From JAICUY01 sp963716585 (GTDB lineage Bacteria > Chloroflexota > Limnocylindria > QHBO01): DNA of 64,000 nt. The notes beneath the pieces were generated by a model that made no database searches, had not been told where the DNA came from, and saw nothing but the letters and a program-made list of their open reading frames with translations. The DNA lies in contig CAVQTN010000002.1 in NCBI GenBank assembly GCA_963716585.1, forward strand, positions 310,001 to 374,000. The letters run 5' to 3'. Positions within the stretch are counted from its first letter, which is position 1. Each line of letters begins with the position of its first letter. This document shows, piece after piece, positions 32,864 through 41,417 of this stretch. The position numbers and the translations under genes were made by a program.

Positions 32864-33903
32864 GTGCCGAGCATAGCCGTCGAGGACTGCTCCAGGACCG
32901 CCCGAGCAAGAGCGGCGCGATCGTGCCTGGTGCGCATCACCGTGGGGAGCACGACGACCGCCATGCCGAGCGCCTCGACCGACGGCGCGAGCGATGCATC
33001 GGCCTCGTCAAGCACGAAGACGTCCACCAGGCCCTCGTAGAGCCGGGCCACCCCGAGCGCGCTCGACTCGTGGCCGAGCGAGGCCAGCATGCGGTCGGCG
33101 GGGCCCTTCAGCGCGCGTCCCGCCACGATCGGTGAGATGGCCACGCACCTGGAGGCGCTGACCGCCGCGCGCATGCCGGGCAGCTCGAGGATCGGCCGGA
33201 TGCTGACGATCGGGTTCGACGGCGCAATCACCACCAGTTCGCCCTCGCGGACGGCGGCGAGCGCGGGCTCGCTGGCGCGCGCCTGCGCCATGCCGTCGAA
33301 CCGGACCGCGCGTACCTCGTCGCGCTGCGCTCGACGAACGAAATACGTCTGGAAGTCGAGTTCGCCCGCATCGGTCTGGAGCACCGTGCGAACCGGCTGA
33401 TCCGTCGCCGGCAGGATCGACGAGGAGACTCGCAGAGAAGCCGCCAGTGAGCGCGTGGCATCGGTCAGGGAAAGGCCGTCGGCGAGCAGCTGTGTCCGCC
33501 GGACATGGGTCGCGAGGTCGGCGTCACCGATGCGGAACCACGTCTCGCCGCCGAGCCGGCCGAGCATCTCGAGCGCCCGATGCGTGTCGTCACGAATGCC
33601 CCAGCCGGTCGCCGGATCGGCGATCCCGGCGAGGGTGTACATCACCGTGTCGAGGTCCGGGCTGATATGCAGGCCGAAGAGCTCGAAGTCGTCCGCCACG
33701 TTGACGACGACGCTCAGCTCACCGGAGCGCAGCTGCTGCTGGAAGCCGTCGGCCATCTTCGCCCCGCCGACCCCGCCGGCAAGGATGGCAACGCGGCCGG
33801 GTGCGCGCGTCGCAGCGGTCCGCGACGCGTTGATTTGCCGGCGGGTGGAGCTATCTCCCAACTTGTGGCTCCTCGACCCGGTGCCGGCCTGTGGATGCGT
33901 CAC
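32860..33903 (-). CDS. cofD: 2-phospho-L-lactate (or PEP) transferase for F420-0
   Basis: A 347-residue protein that joins the activated 3-carbon unit to the deazaflavin Fo. The Gly-rich substrate loop AILAGGVGGAKMADG lies near residue 40. VVNVADDFELFGLHISPDLD and SNPIVSIRPILELPG are characteristic. About 37 residues precede the usual N-terminus. GTG at 33903 is kept because it overlaps the stop of an upstream micro-ORF as GTGA, but no Shine-Dalgarno is seen; a later start is possible. First gene of the cof operon, downstream of two flavin/F420-type genes. Confidence 0.88.
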   Translation of the reverse strand: MTHPQAGTGSRSHKLGDSSTRRQINASRTAATRAPGRVAILAGGVGGAKMADGFQQQLRSGELSVVVNVADDFELFGLHISPDLDTVMYTLAGIADPATGWGIRDDTHRALEMLGRLGGETWFRIGDADLATHVRRTQLLADGLSLTDATRSLAASLRVSSSILPATDQPVRTVLQTDAGELDFQTYFVRRAQRDEVRAVRFDGMAQARASEPALAAVREGELVVIAPSNPIVSIRPILELPGMRAAVSASRCVAISPIVAGRALKGPADRMLASLGHESSALGVARLYEGLVDVFVLDEADASLAPSVEALGMAVVVLPTVMRTRHDRAALARAVLEQSSTAMLGT

Positions 33904-33926
33904 GGAGTGAGCGAAACCGGCAACAT
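33900..33926 (-). CDS. Micro-ORF before cofD
   Basis: ATG at 33926 opens MLPVSLTP, whose TGA overlaps the cofD GTG (GTGA). A GGAG sequence lies 8 nt before this ATG. No -10 box at leaderless distance was found, so support is weaker than for the other micro-ORFs. Confidence 0.3.
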   Translation of the reverse strand: MLPVSLTP

Positions 33927-34006
33927 GACGGCGCTCCAGCGCCCTCGTTGGTCGTTACCTCCACCGGATGGCAACGCGGCGGGCTTCCACCGCCGCAGCA
34001 TGACGA

Positions 34007-34948
34007 TCAGAGCGCCTGCAGCCGCGGCTTCACCTCGCTGATCAGCCGCTCCATCGTTTCGGCGTCGTATGGCGCCGGAAAGCCCACGTCGAAGTGCCGG
34101 AAGCCGGCCTCCACGTAGGGCCGCAGCTGCTCGACGACGTCGTCGACGGTGCCGACCCGCTGGTTCGACCAGAGCCGCGCCCGGCCGTTGTGGGCGAACG
34201 TCTCCTCGAAGACGCGCCGCGCCTCGGCCGGATCGTCGCGAATGATGACCACCCCGGTGCCGGTCGTGCGCTCGATCTCGGACTCGTCGCGGCCGATCTC
34301 CTCGCAATGTCGGCGCAGCACCTCGTCCTTGTGTCGCACGTTCTCCGCGGAGCCGCCGATGTTGCACGCGTCGGCATAGCGAGCCACGGTGCGCAGCGTC
34401 TTTCGCTCGCCTCCGCCGCCGATGACGATCGGCAGGTGATCCTGCACCGGTGGCGGGTCGTTGCGGGGCTCATTGGCGGCGTAGTGGCGCGACCCGGACG
34501 GACGCTCGCCGCGCAGCATGCCGTGCATGATGCCGACCGCTTCGTCCAGCCAGTCGAGCCGCTCGCCCGGCGAGTGGCCGAACGGAATCCCGAAGGCGGT
34601 GTGCTCGGTCTCGAACCACGCGCCGCCGATGCCAAGCCACGCGCGGCCGCCGCTGACGTGGTCGAGGGTGGTCACCATCTTGGCGACCAGCGCCGGATTG
34701 CGGAACGTGTTGGCGCCGACCATCAGGCCCAGCCTCACCCGCGAGGTGGCCTCTGCCCAGGCCGCGAGGGTCATGTACCCCTCGAATATGGGCCCGTCAT
34801 GCGACCCGACGATGGGATAGAGGTGATCCCAGGTCCACAGCGCGTCGTATCCAAGCTCGTCGATCCGCATCCCCGCCGCGCGCAACGAGGCCCAATCGGT
34901 GTACTGGTTCCAGCAGAGGGCGCTGATCCTGATCGGTGCGGACGCCAT
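34007..34948 (-). CDS. LLM-class F420-dependent oxidoreductase
   Basis: A 313-residue TIM-barrel protein of the luciferase-like family. It begins ISALCWNQYTDWASLRAAGM and has DALWTWDHLYP, the cis-peptide region RVRLGLMVGANTFRNPALVA, and LGIGGAWFETEHTAFG. It probably reduces or oxidises an unknown substrate with F420H2. Its position just upstream of cofD-cofC-cofE supports F420 over FMN. It follows the PPOX-type gene by 20 bp. Confidence 0.85.
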   Translation of the reverse strand: MASAPIRISALCWNQYTDWASLRAAGMRIDELGYDALWTWDHLYPIVGSHDGPIFEGYMTLAAWAEATSRVRLGLMVGANTFRNPALVAKMVTTLDHVSGGRAWLGIGGAWFETEHTAFGIPFGHSPGERLDWLDEAVGIMHGMLRGERPSGSRHYAANEPRNDPPPVQDHLPIVIGGGGERKTLRTVARYADACNIGGSAENVRHKDEVLRRHCEEIGRDESEIERTTGTGVVIIRDDPAEARRVFEETFAHNGRARLWSNQRVGTVDDVVEQLRPYVEAGFRHFDVGFPAPYDAETMERLISEVKPRLQAL

Positions 34949-34968
34949 CGGTCGCTCGTGCTCGGTGG

Positions 34969-35382
34969 CTAGGTGTGGCGGATGACGCGTTCGACGTGCA
35001 TCAGGATGGTGACCCGATGCTGGCCGTTGAAGGTCTCCGGGTCATCGCCGTAGCGACGCGCCAGGCGCTTGATGTCCTCCAGCGAGCGGTCGAGGTCGTC
35101 GACCAGCTCGGCGCGGCCCTCGAGCGTGACGTAGTCGTTGCCCTCCTCGAAGCAAAGGCTCAGCCGCGCGTCGCGGCGCAGATGCTTCTCCTTGACACGC
35201 CCCGCCCTGGTGTTGAGCAGCACGACGTCGTTGTTGTCGGGGAACAGGTCGAACCAGATGACCGATTGGCTTGGCATGCCATCGCGCCCGATGGTGGCCA
35301 TCACCGGGAAGCGCGGTGTCTCCATCAGCCAGTCGCGCACATCAGCGGTCATCACCGCACGGGTGGTCATGGTTTCGGACAT
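34969..35382 (-). CDS. PPOX-fold (pyridoxamine oxidase-like) putative F420-dependent protein
   Basis: A 137-residue split-barrel protein. It shows RFPVMATIGRDGMPSQSVIW, VLLNTRAGRVKEKHLRRDAR and LEGRAELVDD. The K-x-K/R-x-L-x-R-D run is common in F420-binding members of this fold (inference). The ATG at 35382 follows AGGAG by 11 nt. A longer in-frame start 24 codons upstream is possible. It is divergent from cinA and is co-directional with the LLM gene. Confidence 0.75.
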   Translation of the reverse strand: MSETMTTRAVMTADVRDWLMETPRFPVMATIGRDGMPSQSVIWFDLFPDNNDVVLLNTRAGRVKEKHLRRDARLSLCFEEGNDYVTLEGRAELVDDLDRSLEDIKRLARRYGDDPETFNGQHRVTILMHVERVIRHT

Positions 35383-35470
35383 GAAGAACGGGACTCCTGT
35401 CGTCGGCTGGCTCGCGCCAGCCGGCGCATGATCAATGCCAATCTCGCGGCGCATGTTGCGCTCTGTTTCG

Positions 35471-35478
35471 CATACTAG
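35471..35478. promoter_or_regulatory. Overlapping divergent -10 region of cinA and the PPOX gene
   Basis: On the plus strand CATACT (35471-35476) is 6 nt before the cinA ATG at 35483. On the minus strand TAGTAT overlaps it. One short segment may serve both directions. Confidence 0.4.
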
Positions 35479-35482
35479 ACCG

Positions 35483-36589
35483 ATGCCGACCGCACCGCGA
35501 GCCGAGATCCTGAGCATCGGCAGCGAGATCCTGCTGGGCGAGATCGTGGACACCAATGCCGCGTATCTTGCCGGCGAGCTGGCGCGCCTGGGGCTCGCGC
35601 TGTTCACCGTGCGCGAGCTGCCGGACGACCGCGCCGTCATCGCCGCCGCCTTCGCGGATGCGCGCTCGCGCTCGGACCTGGTGGTCGCCACCGGCGGCCT
35701 GGGGCCGACCCACGACGACCTCAGCCGCGAAGGCCTGGCCGATGCGCTCGGCGAGGAGTCGCATCTCGACCCTGACCTCGAAGCCGGCCTGCACGCACGG
35801 ATGAGCGGCATGACGGCCAACAACCTGCGCCAGGCGATGCTCATCCCATCCGCCGCGCCCATCGCCAACCCGATCGGCTCCGCACCAGGCTGGTGGGTCG
35901 ATCGCGACGCGAGCGTGGTCGTGCTGATGCCTGGCGTCCCATCCGAGATGCGTCGCATGTGGACCGAGCAGGTCGTGCCGCGGCTGGAGGCCCGCTTCCG
36001 GCTGGCGCCACTGCACAGTCGCACGGTGAAGACCTTCGGCGCCGGTGAGTCGGCCGCCGCCGAGCGCCTCGGATCGCTCCTGCACTCGACCGACCCGGAG
36101 GCGGGCATCTACGCCCGCGACGACGGGGTGCACATTCGCTTCTCGACCCGTGGCGCCACGACGGCCATCGACGACCTGGTGGCACGCGCCTGCCAGCTGC
36201 TCGGCGACGACGTGTACGGCACGGATGCGCAGACGCTTCCCGAGGTGGCACTGCGCGCCCTGCGACGGCGTGGCGCCGGTTCGGTGGCGGTGCACGAGAT
36301 CGGGACGGACGCGGCGCTGATGGCGGTGCTCGCGGCCCTGCGGCCGTCCGATGAGCTGGCGACCTTCGTCGGCGGCGGCCTGCTGGCCGAACCGTCAGTC
36401 GACGCTGACGCGCTGCTGCATGTCACCCTGCTGCCCGAGGACCGACACGGGCGCAGCCTGGTGGACGTGTCGATGGAAGGGATCGCTCCCGTCGAGGTTC
36501 GGCGCGTGCGGATCCACGGCAGCGGCCCCCAGCGTCTGCGGCGTGCCGCCTTCGCATCGCTCGACGTGGTCCGTCGGAGCCTGGCATGA
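35483..36589 (+). CDS. cinA: CinA family protein with a degenerate C-terminal domain
   Basis: 368 residues. The N-terminal MoaB/MPT-binding-like domain (residues ~8-170) is well kept: ILSIGSEILLGEIVDTNAAY, LVVATGGLGPTHDDLSREGL and VVLMPGVPSEMRRMW. In CinA this half has ADP-ribose or NAD-related pyrophosphatase activity. The C-terminal half is shorter and lacks the AESCTGG-type NMN deamidase motif, so that activity is probably missing. The start at 35483 follows a leaderless -10. A perfect 10-bp hairpin follows the stop. Confidence 0.85.
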   Translation: MPTAPRAEILSIGSEILLGEIVDTNAAYLAGELARLGLALFTVRELPDDRAVIAAAFADARSRSDLVVATGGLGPTHDDLSREGLADALGEESHLDPDLEAGLHARMSGMTANNLRQAMLIPSAAPIANPIGSAPGWWVDRDASVVVLMPGVPSEMRRMWTEQVVPRLEARFRLAPLHSRTVKTFGAGESAAAERLGSLLHSTDPEAGIYARDDGVHIRFSTRGATTAIDDLVARACQLLGDDVYGTDAQTLPEVALRALRRRGAGSVAVHEIGTDAALMAVLAALRPSDELATFVGGGLLAEPSVDADALLHVTLLPEDRHGRSLVDVSMEGIAPVEVRRVRIHGSGPQRLRRAAFASLDVVRRSLA

Positions 36590-36596
36590 GGACGAG

Positions 36597-36620
36597 GCCC
36601 GCCGGACGGATCCGGCGGGC
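36597..36620 (+). terminator. Perfect 10-bp stem-loop after cinA
   Basis: GCCCGCCGGA and TCCGGCGGGC enclose a CGGA tetraloop, starting 8 bp past the cinA stop. There is no T-tract. It is a strong candidate for transcript termination. Confidence 0.6.
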
Positions 36621-36683
36621 TCGCCAGCAGTACGCCGGGACGACCGGACCAGATCGCCATTCCGATGGGCCATGGTCAGGACC

Positions 36684-36689
36684 TATCAT
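36684..36689 (+). promoter_or_regulatory. Leaderless -10 box (TATCAT) of the small lipoprotein gene
   Basis: TATCAT is followed by 6 nt (CGCGGC) and the GTG at 36696. Confidence 0.5.
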
Positions 36690-36695
36690 CGCGGC

Positions 36696-37123
36696 GTGCT
36701 TACCCGCCTCGCGATCGTCGTCCTGGCGCTCATGAGCGTCGCCTGCGCCAGGGGTGCCGGTCAGGGGGCTCGACCCCGAGCCCCACCGGGACCGCAACGC
36801 ACGAGTCGCCCAGGGTCTCCCCCAGCCTGCACATCGACCTGCCGCCGGGCAAGCAGACGACGCTCAGCGGGACCTTCGGTGCCGATCCGATCGAGGGCGG
36901 CTGTGCCTACCTGCAGGCAGACGACCGGACGCGCTACGAGGTGATCTATCCCGCTGGCTGGCAGCTGGATGGCGCGGCGACGCAGCTGCGCAACCCGGCG
37001 GGCGAGGTGGTGGCAACCGGTGGCGAGACGATCACCGTCGTCGGCCAGCTGGCCGACATGGCCTCGACCTGCCAGATCGGTCCAATCTTCAAGGCAAGCG
37101 AGGTCGTCACCATCGACCGATGA
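36696..37123 (+). CDS. Small putative lipoprotein, one frameshift
   Basis: About 142 residues. The signal MLTRLAIVVLALMSVACARG with lipobox (MSVAC) is in the frame opened by GTG at 36696. The rest (SPSLHIDLPPGKQTTLSG..., GADPIEGGCAYLQADD, ending EVVTIDR) is in the next frame. The switch lies at a run of five G at about 36764-36768, so a miscounted homopolymer is likely. No known family; it looks like a short extracytoplasmic beta-rich domain. The leaderless -10 fixes the start. The end overlaps the convergent kinase gene by 17 bp. Confidence 0.6.
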
Positions 37124-38012
37124 GGTGCACGGCCCGTGGCCGAACCTCGAAGCGCCACTCTCCCGCGTTGCCCAGTGCGTCGCCATCGGCCTGGACGGCC
37201 AACCCACGCTCGTCGAGGCTCTCCACCCTGACCGACACCGCCCGATGAGCCGCGGCGCGCGGCGCGCGGCGGGCCGCCCAGCGGACGGCCTCGGTCGCCA
37301 GCCACGGCGCCGGACCCGGATAGATGCGCACGGTCAGCTGCCCGATGTCGGGGCGCGCGCCCGGGTTGACGCGCAGGCCCTTGCCGTAGAAGGGCGTGGT
37401 GCCCACGACCAGCAGCTCCATGGCTCCCTCGTGGATCAGCTCGTCGTCGGCCGTGACGCGGACCCGCGGGCGATGGAACAGGTCGGGTGTCGACTCGATC
37501 ACCGCGCGGGCCCAACCGAGCAGCCGCCCGGCGCCCTCATCGGCATAGCGTCGCGCGACCTGGGCGTCCCAGCCGACGCCGGCGAACAACGCCAGTCGGT
37601 CGCCCACCGCCATCAGGTCGAGTGGACGGGCGTCCCCCTCCTGGATGATCGCCGCCAGGGCCTGCGGGTCGCGTGGCAGTCGGAGCAGGTGGGCGGTGGC
37701 GTTGCCGAACCCGGCCGGGATGTAGCCGAGGGTCACGTCGCGCCCGGCGACCACGTTGTAGCCGACGCCCAGCGAGCCGTCGCCGCCGGCGATCACGATC
37801 GTGCCGTAGGGATCGACGCGCTCGCGCATCCACGCGGCCAGCTCGGCCGCGTCGCGCGTGGCGGTGACGTGCCGGTCGGCGTCGAGCGCCCGCCGCACGA
37901 GATCGACCGCGCGGCGCACCCGAGGACTGTGGGCGGACCCGGCTCCCTCGTTGACGAAGATGGCGGCCGGCTGTCGCAGGCTTGGCCGGTCTCCGTCGAG
38001 CGTGGACGTCAG
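37107..38012 (-). CDS. Diacylglycerol kinase / sphingosine kinase-like (DAGK catalytic domain) protein
   Basis: About 301 residues. The ATP site is IVIAGGDGSLGVGYNVV with LGYIPAGFGNATAHLLRLP, the GGDGT-like and G-GNA-A blocks of lipid kinases. It probably phosphorylates a lipid at the inner membrane face. Family sequence (AAIFVNEGAGSAHSPRVRRA) extends upstream of the first GTG (37919), so the true start is earlier. The only candidate is CTG at 38012, which overlaps the lipoprotein stop as CTGA; an altered ATG or GTG is also possible. It is second gene in an operon with the lipoprotein. Confidence 0.78.
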   Translation of the reverse strand: MTSTLDGDRPSLRQPAAIFVNEGAGSAHSPRVRRAVDLVRRALDADRHVTATRDAAELAAWMRERVDPYGTIVIAGGDGSLGVGYNVVAGRDVTLGYIPAGFGNATAHLLRLPRDPQALAAIIQEGDARPLDLMAVGDRLALFAGVGWDAQVARRYADEGAGRLLGWARAVIESTPDLFHRPRVRVTADDELIHEGAMELLVVGTTPFYGKGLRVNPGARPDIGQLTVRIYPGPAPWLATEAVRWAARRAPRAAAHRAVSVRVESLDERGLAVQADGDALGNAGEWRFEVRPRAVHLIGRW

Positions 38013-38674
38013 GGAAGCTTGCTCAGGGCATCCGCGGCGCTGTCGGGCGAGGTGCTGACGACCGCGAAGACGATGTCGGCGACCGTGTACAGGTACGTCG
38101 TCTCGTTCACCTCGGAGTCGCTGATGGTCTGCCCGGCCTGCACCTGCTTGCCGCCGACGGTCTGCGCGGCCCAGGTGACCGTGCTGCTCGAACCCGAGGC
38201 CATGGCCGTCTTCATCTCGTCCTGCAGCTTGGTCGAATCGGCGCCCTTGACCCGGAACGCGAAGAGGAAGGTGAGCTTGGTTGGGTCGGCCGCAACTCCG
38301 GGATCCTTTGGGTCAGGCGTGGCCGTGGCGACCGAGACATCACTCGGCTGAGCGCCCAGGTGGTTGAGGAACGCGATGAACTCCTGGTTGTTCTGGGCGT
38401 CCTTCGAGATGAAGTCCTGGTAGTTGTAGCTGGATTTCAGCATCTTCACGCCACCGATCTCGTCCGGCAGGAGAGCTTCGAGCTCGGGTGCGTTGTTCGG
38501 CAGGGTGAACGACGGCAGGGCCACTCCGGACTGGGTGGCGGCGGCGCTTTCGCTCGGCGAGGCGGTCGGGAGTGGGGTCGCCGACGGGCTGGGGCTGCTG
38601 ACCGGGCCGCCCGAGCAGGCGGCCACGATGACGGCGAGCATCCCGGCGAAGCCGATGACGCGGAGTCGGTACAT
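38009..38674 (-). CDS. Putative lipoprotein with Ser/Pro/Ala-rich linker
   Basis: 221 residues. The signal MYRLRVIGFAGMLAVIVAAC has a lipobox (IVAAC). A linker of ~30 Ser/Pro/Thr/Ala residues follows, then a domain with LPDEIGGVKMLKSSYNYQDF and KLTFLFAFRVKGADSTKLQD. AGGGAGA lies 10 nt before the ATG. Surface-exposed; function unknown. Coupled to the kinase-like gene by a 4-bp overlap. Confidence 0.65.
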   Translation of the reverse strand: MYRLRVIGFAGMLAVIVAACSGGPVSSPSPSATPLPTASPSESAAATQSGVALPSFTLPNNAPELEALLPDEIGGVKMLKSSYNYQDFISKDAQNNQEFIAFLNHLGAQPSDVSVATATPDPKDPGVAADPTKLTFLFAFRVKGADSTKLQDEMKTAMASGSSSTVTWAAQTVGGKQVQAGQTISDSEVNETTYLYTVADIVFAVVSTSPDSAADALSKLP

Positions 38675-38797
38675 GATGCGGCGTCTCCCTATCTGGCGTG
38701 AGCTGGCGCGATGCCGCCGTTGTTCGTGCGGGCAACCCGGGCAGGATAGACGGGCAGGCGCGCAGCCGCCATCGGTCAAATGTCGCGGGTGGCGCGC

Positions 38798-40174
38798 TCA
38801 GGCGAGGTTCGGCCGCTGGCGCTTCAGGAAGCGACCATCGCCAGGGCTGCCCATGAACTCGTCACCGTCCACGATCACCCTTCCGCGGCTCAGCACCGTC
38901 TCCGCCTTGCCGCGCACCTCGCGGCCCTCGTAGCACGAGTAGTCGACGTCCATGTGGTGCGTCGTCGCGCTGATGGTGCGCTTGCGGCTGGGGTCGTAGA
39001 TCACGATGTCGGCATCCGCGCCGACGCTGATGGTCCCCTTCTGCGGCATGCCGAACATGCGCGCCGGGGCAGTCGAGATGAGTTCAACCCAGCGATTCGG
39101 GCTGATCCGGCCGGCCACCACCCCGCCGTCGTGCAGCAGGTCGACCCGGTCCTCGACGCCCGGCAGGCCGTTGGGCACCTTGCGGAAGTCGCCCTTGCCC
39201 AGGTCCTTCTGGCCATGGAAATCGAAGGGGCAGTGGTCGGTGGAGACGACCTGCAGGTCATCGGTCTGGAGTCCCTTCCACAGCTCCGCCGCGTGCTCGG
39301 CCGGCCGCAGCGGCGGCGAGCAGATGAACTTGGCGCCCTCGAAGCCGTGTCCCAGGTCGTCGAGCGTCAGGAACAGGTACTGCGGGCAGGTCTCGGCATA
39401 GGCCGGCAGCCCCTCGTTGCGTGCCTGCCGCAGCTCGTCCAGCGCCTCGGCCGCCGACAGGTGGACGATGTACACCGGCGCGCCGGCGACCTGCGCAAGG
39501 CGGATCACCCGGTTGGTGGCCTCGCCCTCGAAGATCGGTGAGCGGCTGGTGCCGTGGTAATAGGGATCGGTGTGCCCCGCGGCGATGTCCTCCGCGGCGA
39601 CCACGTCGATGGCCATGCCGTTCTCGGCATGCATCATGATCAGGCCGCCGTTGCTGGCGGTCTGCTGCATGGCGCGGAAGATGGCGCCGTCATCGGAGTA
39701 GAAGACGCCGGGGTAGGCGGTGAACAGCTTGAAGCTGGTGACACCCTCGTCGACGAGGGTGTCCATCTCCGACAGCACGTCGTCGCGGACATCGGACACG
39801 ATCATGTGGAAGCCATAGTCGATGGCCGCGCTGCCCTGTGCCTTTTCCATCCAGGCGTCGAGCCCCTGGCGCAACGAGCCGCCGCGCGGCTGGACGGCGA
39901 AGTCGACGATCGTGGTGGTACCGCCAAACGCCGCGGCGCGCGTGCCGGTCTCGAAGGTGTCCTTGGCGAAGGTCCCGCCGAACGGCAGCTCCATGTGGGT
40001 GTGCACGTCGATCGCGCCGGGGATGACCCACTTCTCGGCCGCGTCGATGGTGCGGTCGGCGGTCGCCTCCAGCTCGGCGCCGATCAGCGCAATCTGCTCA
40101 CCGTCGACCAGGATATCGGCGCGCGTGGTGGCGTCGGCGTTGACGATCGTGCCGTTCTTGATGAGCGTGCGCAT
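38798..40174 (-). CDS. hydA: Dihydropyrimidinase / D-hydantoinase
   Basis: A 458-residue cyclic amidohydrolase that opens dihydrouracil, dihydrothymine or hydantoins to N-carbamoyl amino acids. Zinc ligands: HTH in IDVHTHMELPFGG (~residue 57), the carbamylated lysine region SFKLFTAYPG (~147), MMHAEN (~180), IVHLSAAEAL (~235) and VVSTDHCPFD (~312). The start at 40174 follows AGGAGGACCG. The length is typical. Read with the ureidopropionase-like nitrilase, class III aminotransferase and NCS1 permease within 12 kb, it fits reductive pyrimidine breakdown. Confidence 0.92.
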   Translation of the reverse strand: MRTLIKNGTIVNADATTRADILVDGEQIALIGAELEATADRTIDAAEKWVIPGAIDVHTHMELPFGGTFAKDTFETGTRAAAFGGTTTIVDFAVQPRGGSLRQGLDAWMEKAQGSAAIDYGFHMIVSDVRDDVLSEMDTLVDEGVTSFKLFTAYPGVFYSDDGAIFRAMQQTASNGGLIMMHAENGMAIDVVAAEDIAAGHTDPYYHGTSRSPIFEGEATNRVIRLAQVAGAPVYIVHLSAAEALDELRQARNEGLPAYAETCPQYLFLTLDDLGHGFEGAKFICSPPLRPAEHAAELWKGLQTDDLQVVSTDHCPFDFHGQKDLGKGDFRKVPNGLPGVEDRVDLLHDGGVVAGRISPNRWVELISTAPARMFGMPQKGTISVGADADIVIYDPSRKRTISATTHHMDVDYSCYEGREVRGKAETVLSRGRVIVDGDEFMGSPGDGRFLKRQRPNLA

Positions 40175-40287
40175 CGGTCCTCCTGTGGTGGGAGTGCTCG
40201 GGTTCCTTCGGGCCGCAGCGGGACTGGCATCGTACCGCCGCGGAGCCGCGCGGAGGGCGACGGTTTGCGGCGGCGCACTACCATGCC

Positions 40288-40776
40288 GTGTCCACAATCC
40301 GCCACCGAGGTCCGACCTTGCGCATCATCGTCTTCCTGCACGTGCTCACCATGTTCACCGCGGTGGCCCTGTCGGGCGGGATCGACATCCTGCTGCTGCG
40401 CATCGCCCGCACACGGGACGCCCGTGCTATCCGCACCGCATTCGCGGCGCATGGCCGCTTCGAGCCGTTCATTCCGGGGCTGTTCGTGACCGGGCTGCTC
40501 TTCGGGCTGATCGCGGTCTTCGTGGAGGGCTTCAACCCGTTCCAGCCCTGGCTGCTGCTCGCCTACCCGCTCTTCGTGCTTGGCATCCTGGTGGGCGCGC
40601 TCGGCATGGGCCGCTGGGCCGGACGCATGCGTCTCGCCTCGGCCGATGCGCCCGACAGCGGATCGCCGGCCCTCGACGCCGTCATCGACGAACGCTCCGT
40701 CCGCTACGCGTTCGGTGCCTTCTGGCTGCTGATCGCCGCAATCGTTTTCGTGATGGTGCTCAAGCCGCTGAGTTGA
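40288..40776 (+). CDS. DUF2269-like membrane protein
   Basis: A protein of about 152-162 residues with four hydrophobic segments (e.g. IIVFLHVLTMFTAVALSGGI, GLFVTGLLFGLIAVFVEGF, LLAYPLFVLGILVGALGMG, FWLLIAAIVFVMVL). It resembles small integral membrane proteins of the DUF2269 type. The start may be GTG 40288 or TTG 40318, where the first helix begins. No ribosome site is clear. Function unknown. It is followed by the DNA glycosylase gene. Confidence 0.6.
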   Translation: MSTIRHRGPTLRIIVFLHVLTMFTAVALSGGIDILLLRIARTRDARAIRTAFAAHGRFEPFIPGLFVTGLLFGLIAVFVEGFNPFQPWLLLAYPLFVLGILVGALGMGRWAGRMRLASADAPDSGSPALDAVIDERSVRYAFGAFWLLIAAIVFVMVLKPLS

Positions 40777-40779
40777 GCG

Positions 40780-40785
40780 TACGAT
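40780..40785 (+). promoter_or_regulatory. Leaderless-type -10 box (TACGAT)
   Basis: TACGAT is followed by 8 nt and the ATG at 40794; it starts 4 bp past the end of the preceding gene. Confidence 0.4.
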
Positions 40786-40793
40786 GCGTGCGC

Positions 40794-41417
40794 ATGACCG
40801 ACCAGCTTCACTACACCAACGACGCCGACGCCAACCGCCTGATCGCCGGCGATGCGATGGCGCTGCTGATCGGCTTCGTCCTCGACCAGCAGGTGCCGGT
40901 GCAGAAGGCCTTCTCCGGACCGCTGGAGCTCAAGCGCCGCATCGGCACGCTCGACGCCGCCCGCTTGGCGGCGATGGATCCGGCCGAGCTCGCCGCCGCG
41001 TTCAGCCAGCGCCCGGCGCTGCATCGCTTCCCCGGCGCCATGGCCAAGCGCACGCAGGCGCTCGCGGCGGTGGTGGCCAAGGACTACGACGGCGACGCGT
41101 CCCGGATCTGGACCGATGCGACCGACGGCCACGACCTCGCGCGACGCCTCGGTGCGCTCCCCGGCTTCGGCGGCATGAAGGTTCGCTCGATGATCGCGGT
41201 CGTCGGCAAGCGACTTGGCGTCAAGCTCCCCGGGCTCGACGAGGAGATGCCGTCGTACCCGACCCTCGGCGATGTCGATTCGGCTGCGGCGCTCGAGACA
41301 TACCAGGCCAAGAAGCGCGCCTACAAGTCGCAGCTGCGCGAATCGGGCGAGAAGTTCGAGCCGTGGGCCGACAGGCAGGAAGCGGCGGCGTACGCCAGCA
41401 AGGGGAAGCGCCGCTAG
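40794..41417 (+). CDS. HhH-GPD-type base excision DNA repair protein
   Basis: A 207-residue protein of the HhH-GPD glycosylase superfamily. IGFVLDQQVPVQKAFSGP near residue 25 matches the N-terminal helical bundle, and LPGFGGMKVRSMIAVVGKRL near residue 118 is the helix-hairpin-helix. No iron-sulfur cysteines are present. It likely removes a damaged base, but the lesion is unknown. The start at 40794 follows a -10 box. Confidence 0.78.
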   Translation: MTDQLHYTNDADANRLIAGDAMALLIGFVLDQQVPVQKAFSGPLELKRRIGTLDAARLAAMDPAELAAAFSQRPALHRFPGAMAKRTQALAAVVAKDYDGDASRIWTDATDGHDLARRLGALPGFGGMKVRSMIAVVGKRLGVKLPGLDEEMPSYPTLGDVDSAAALETYQAKKRAYKSQLRESGEKFEPWADRQEAAAYASKGKRR

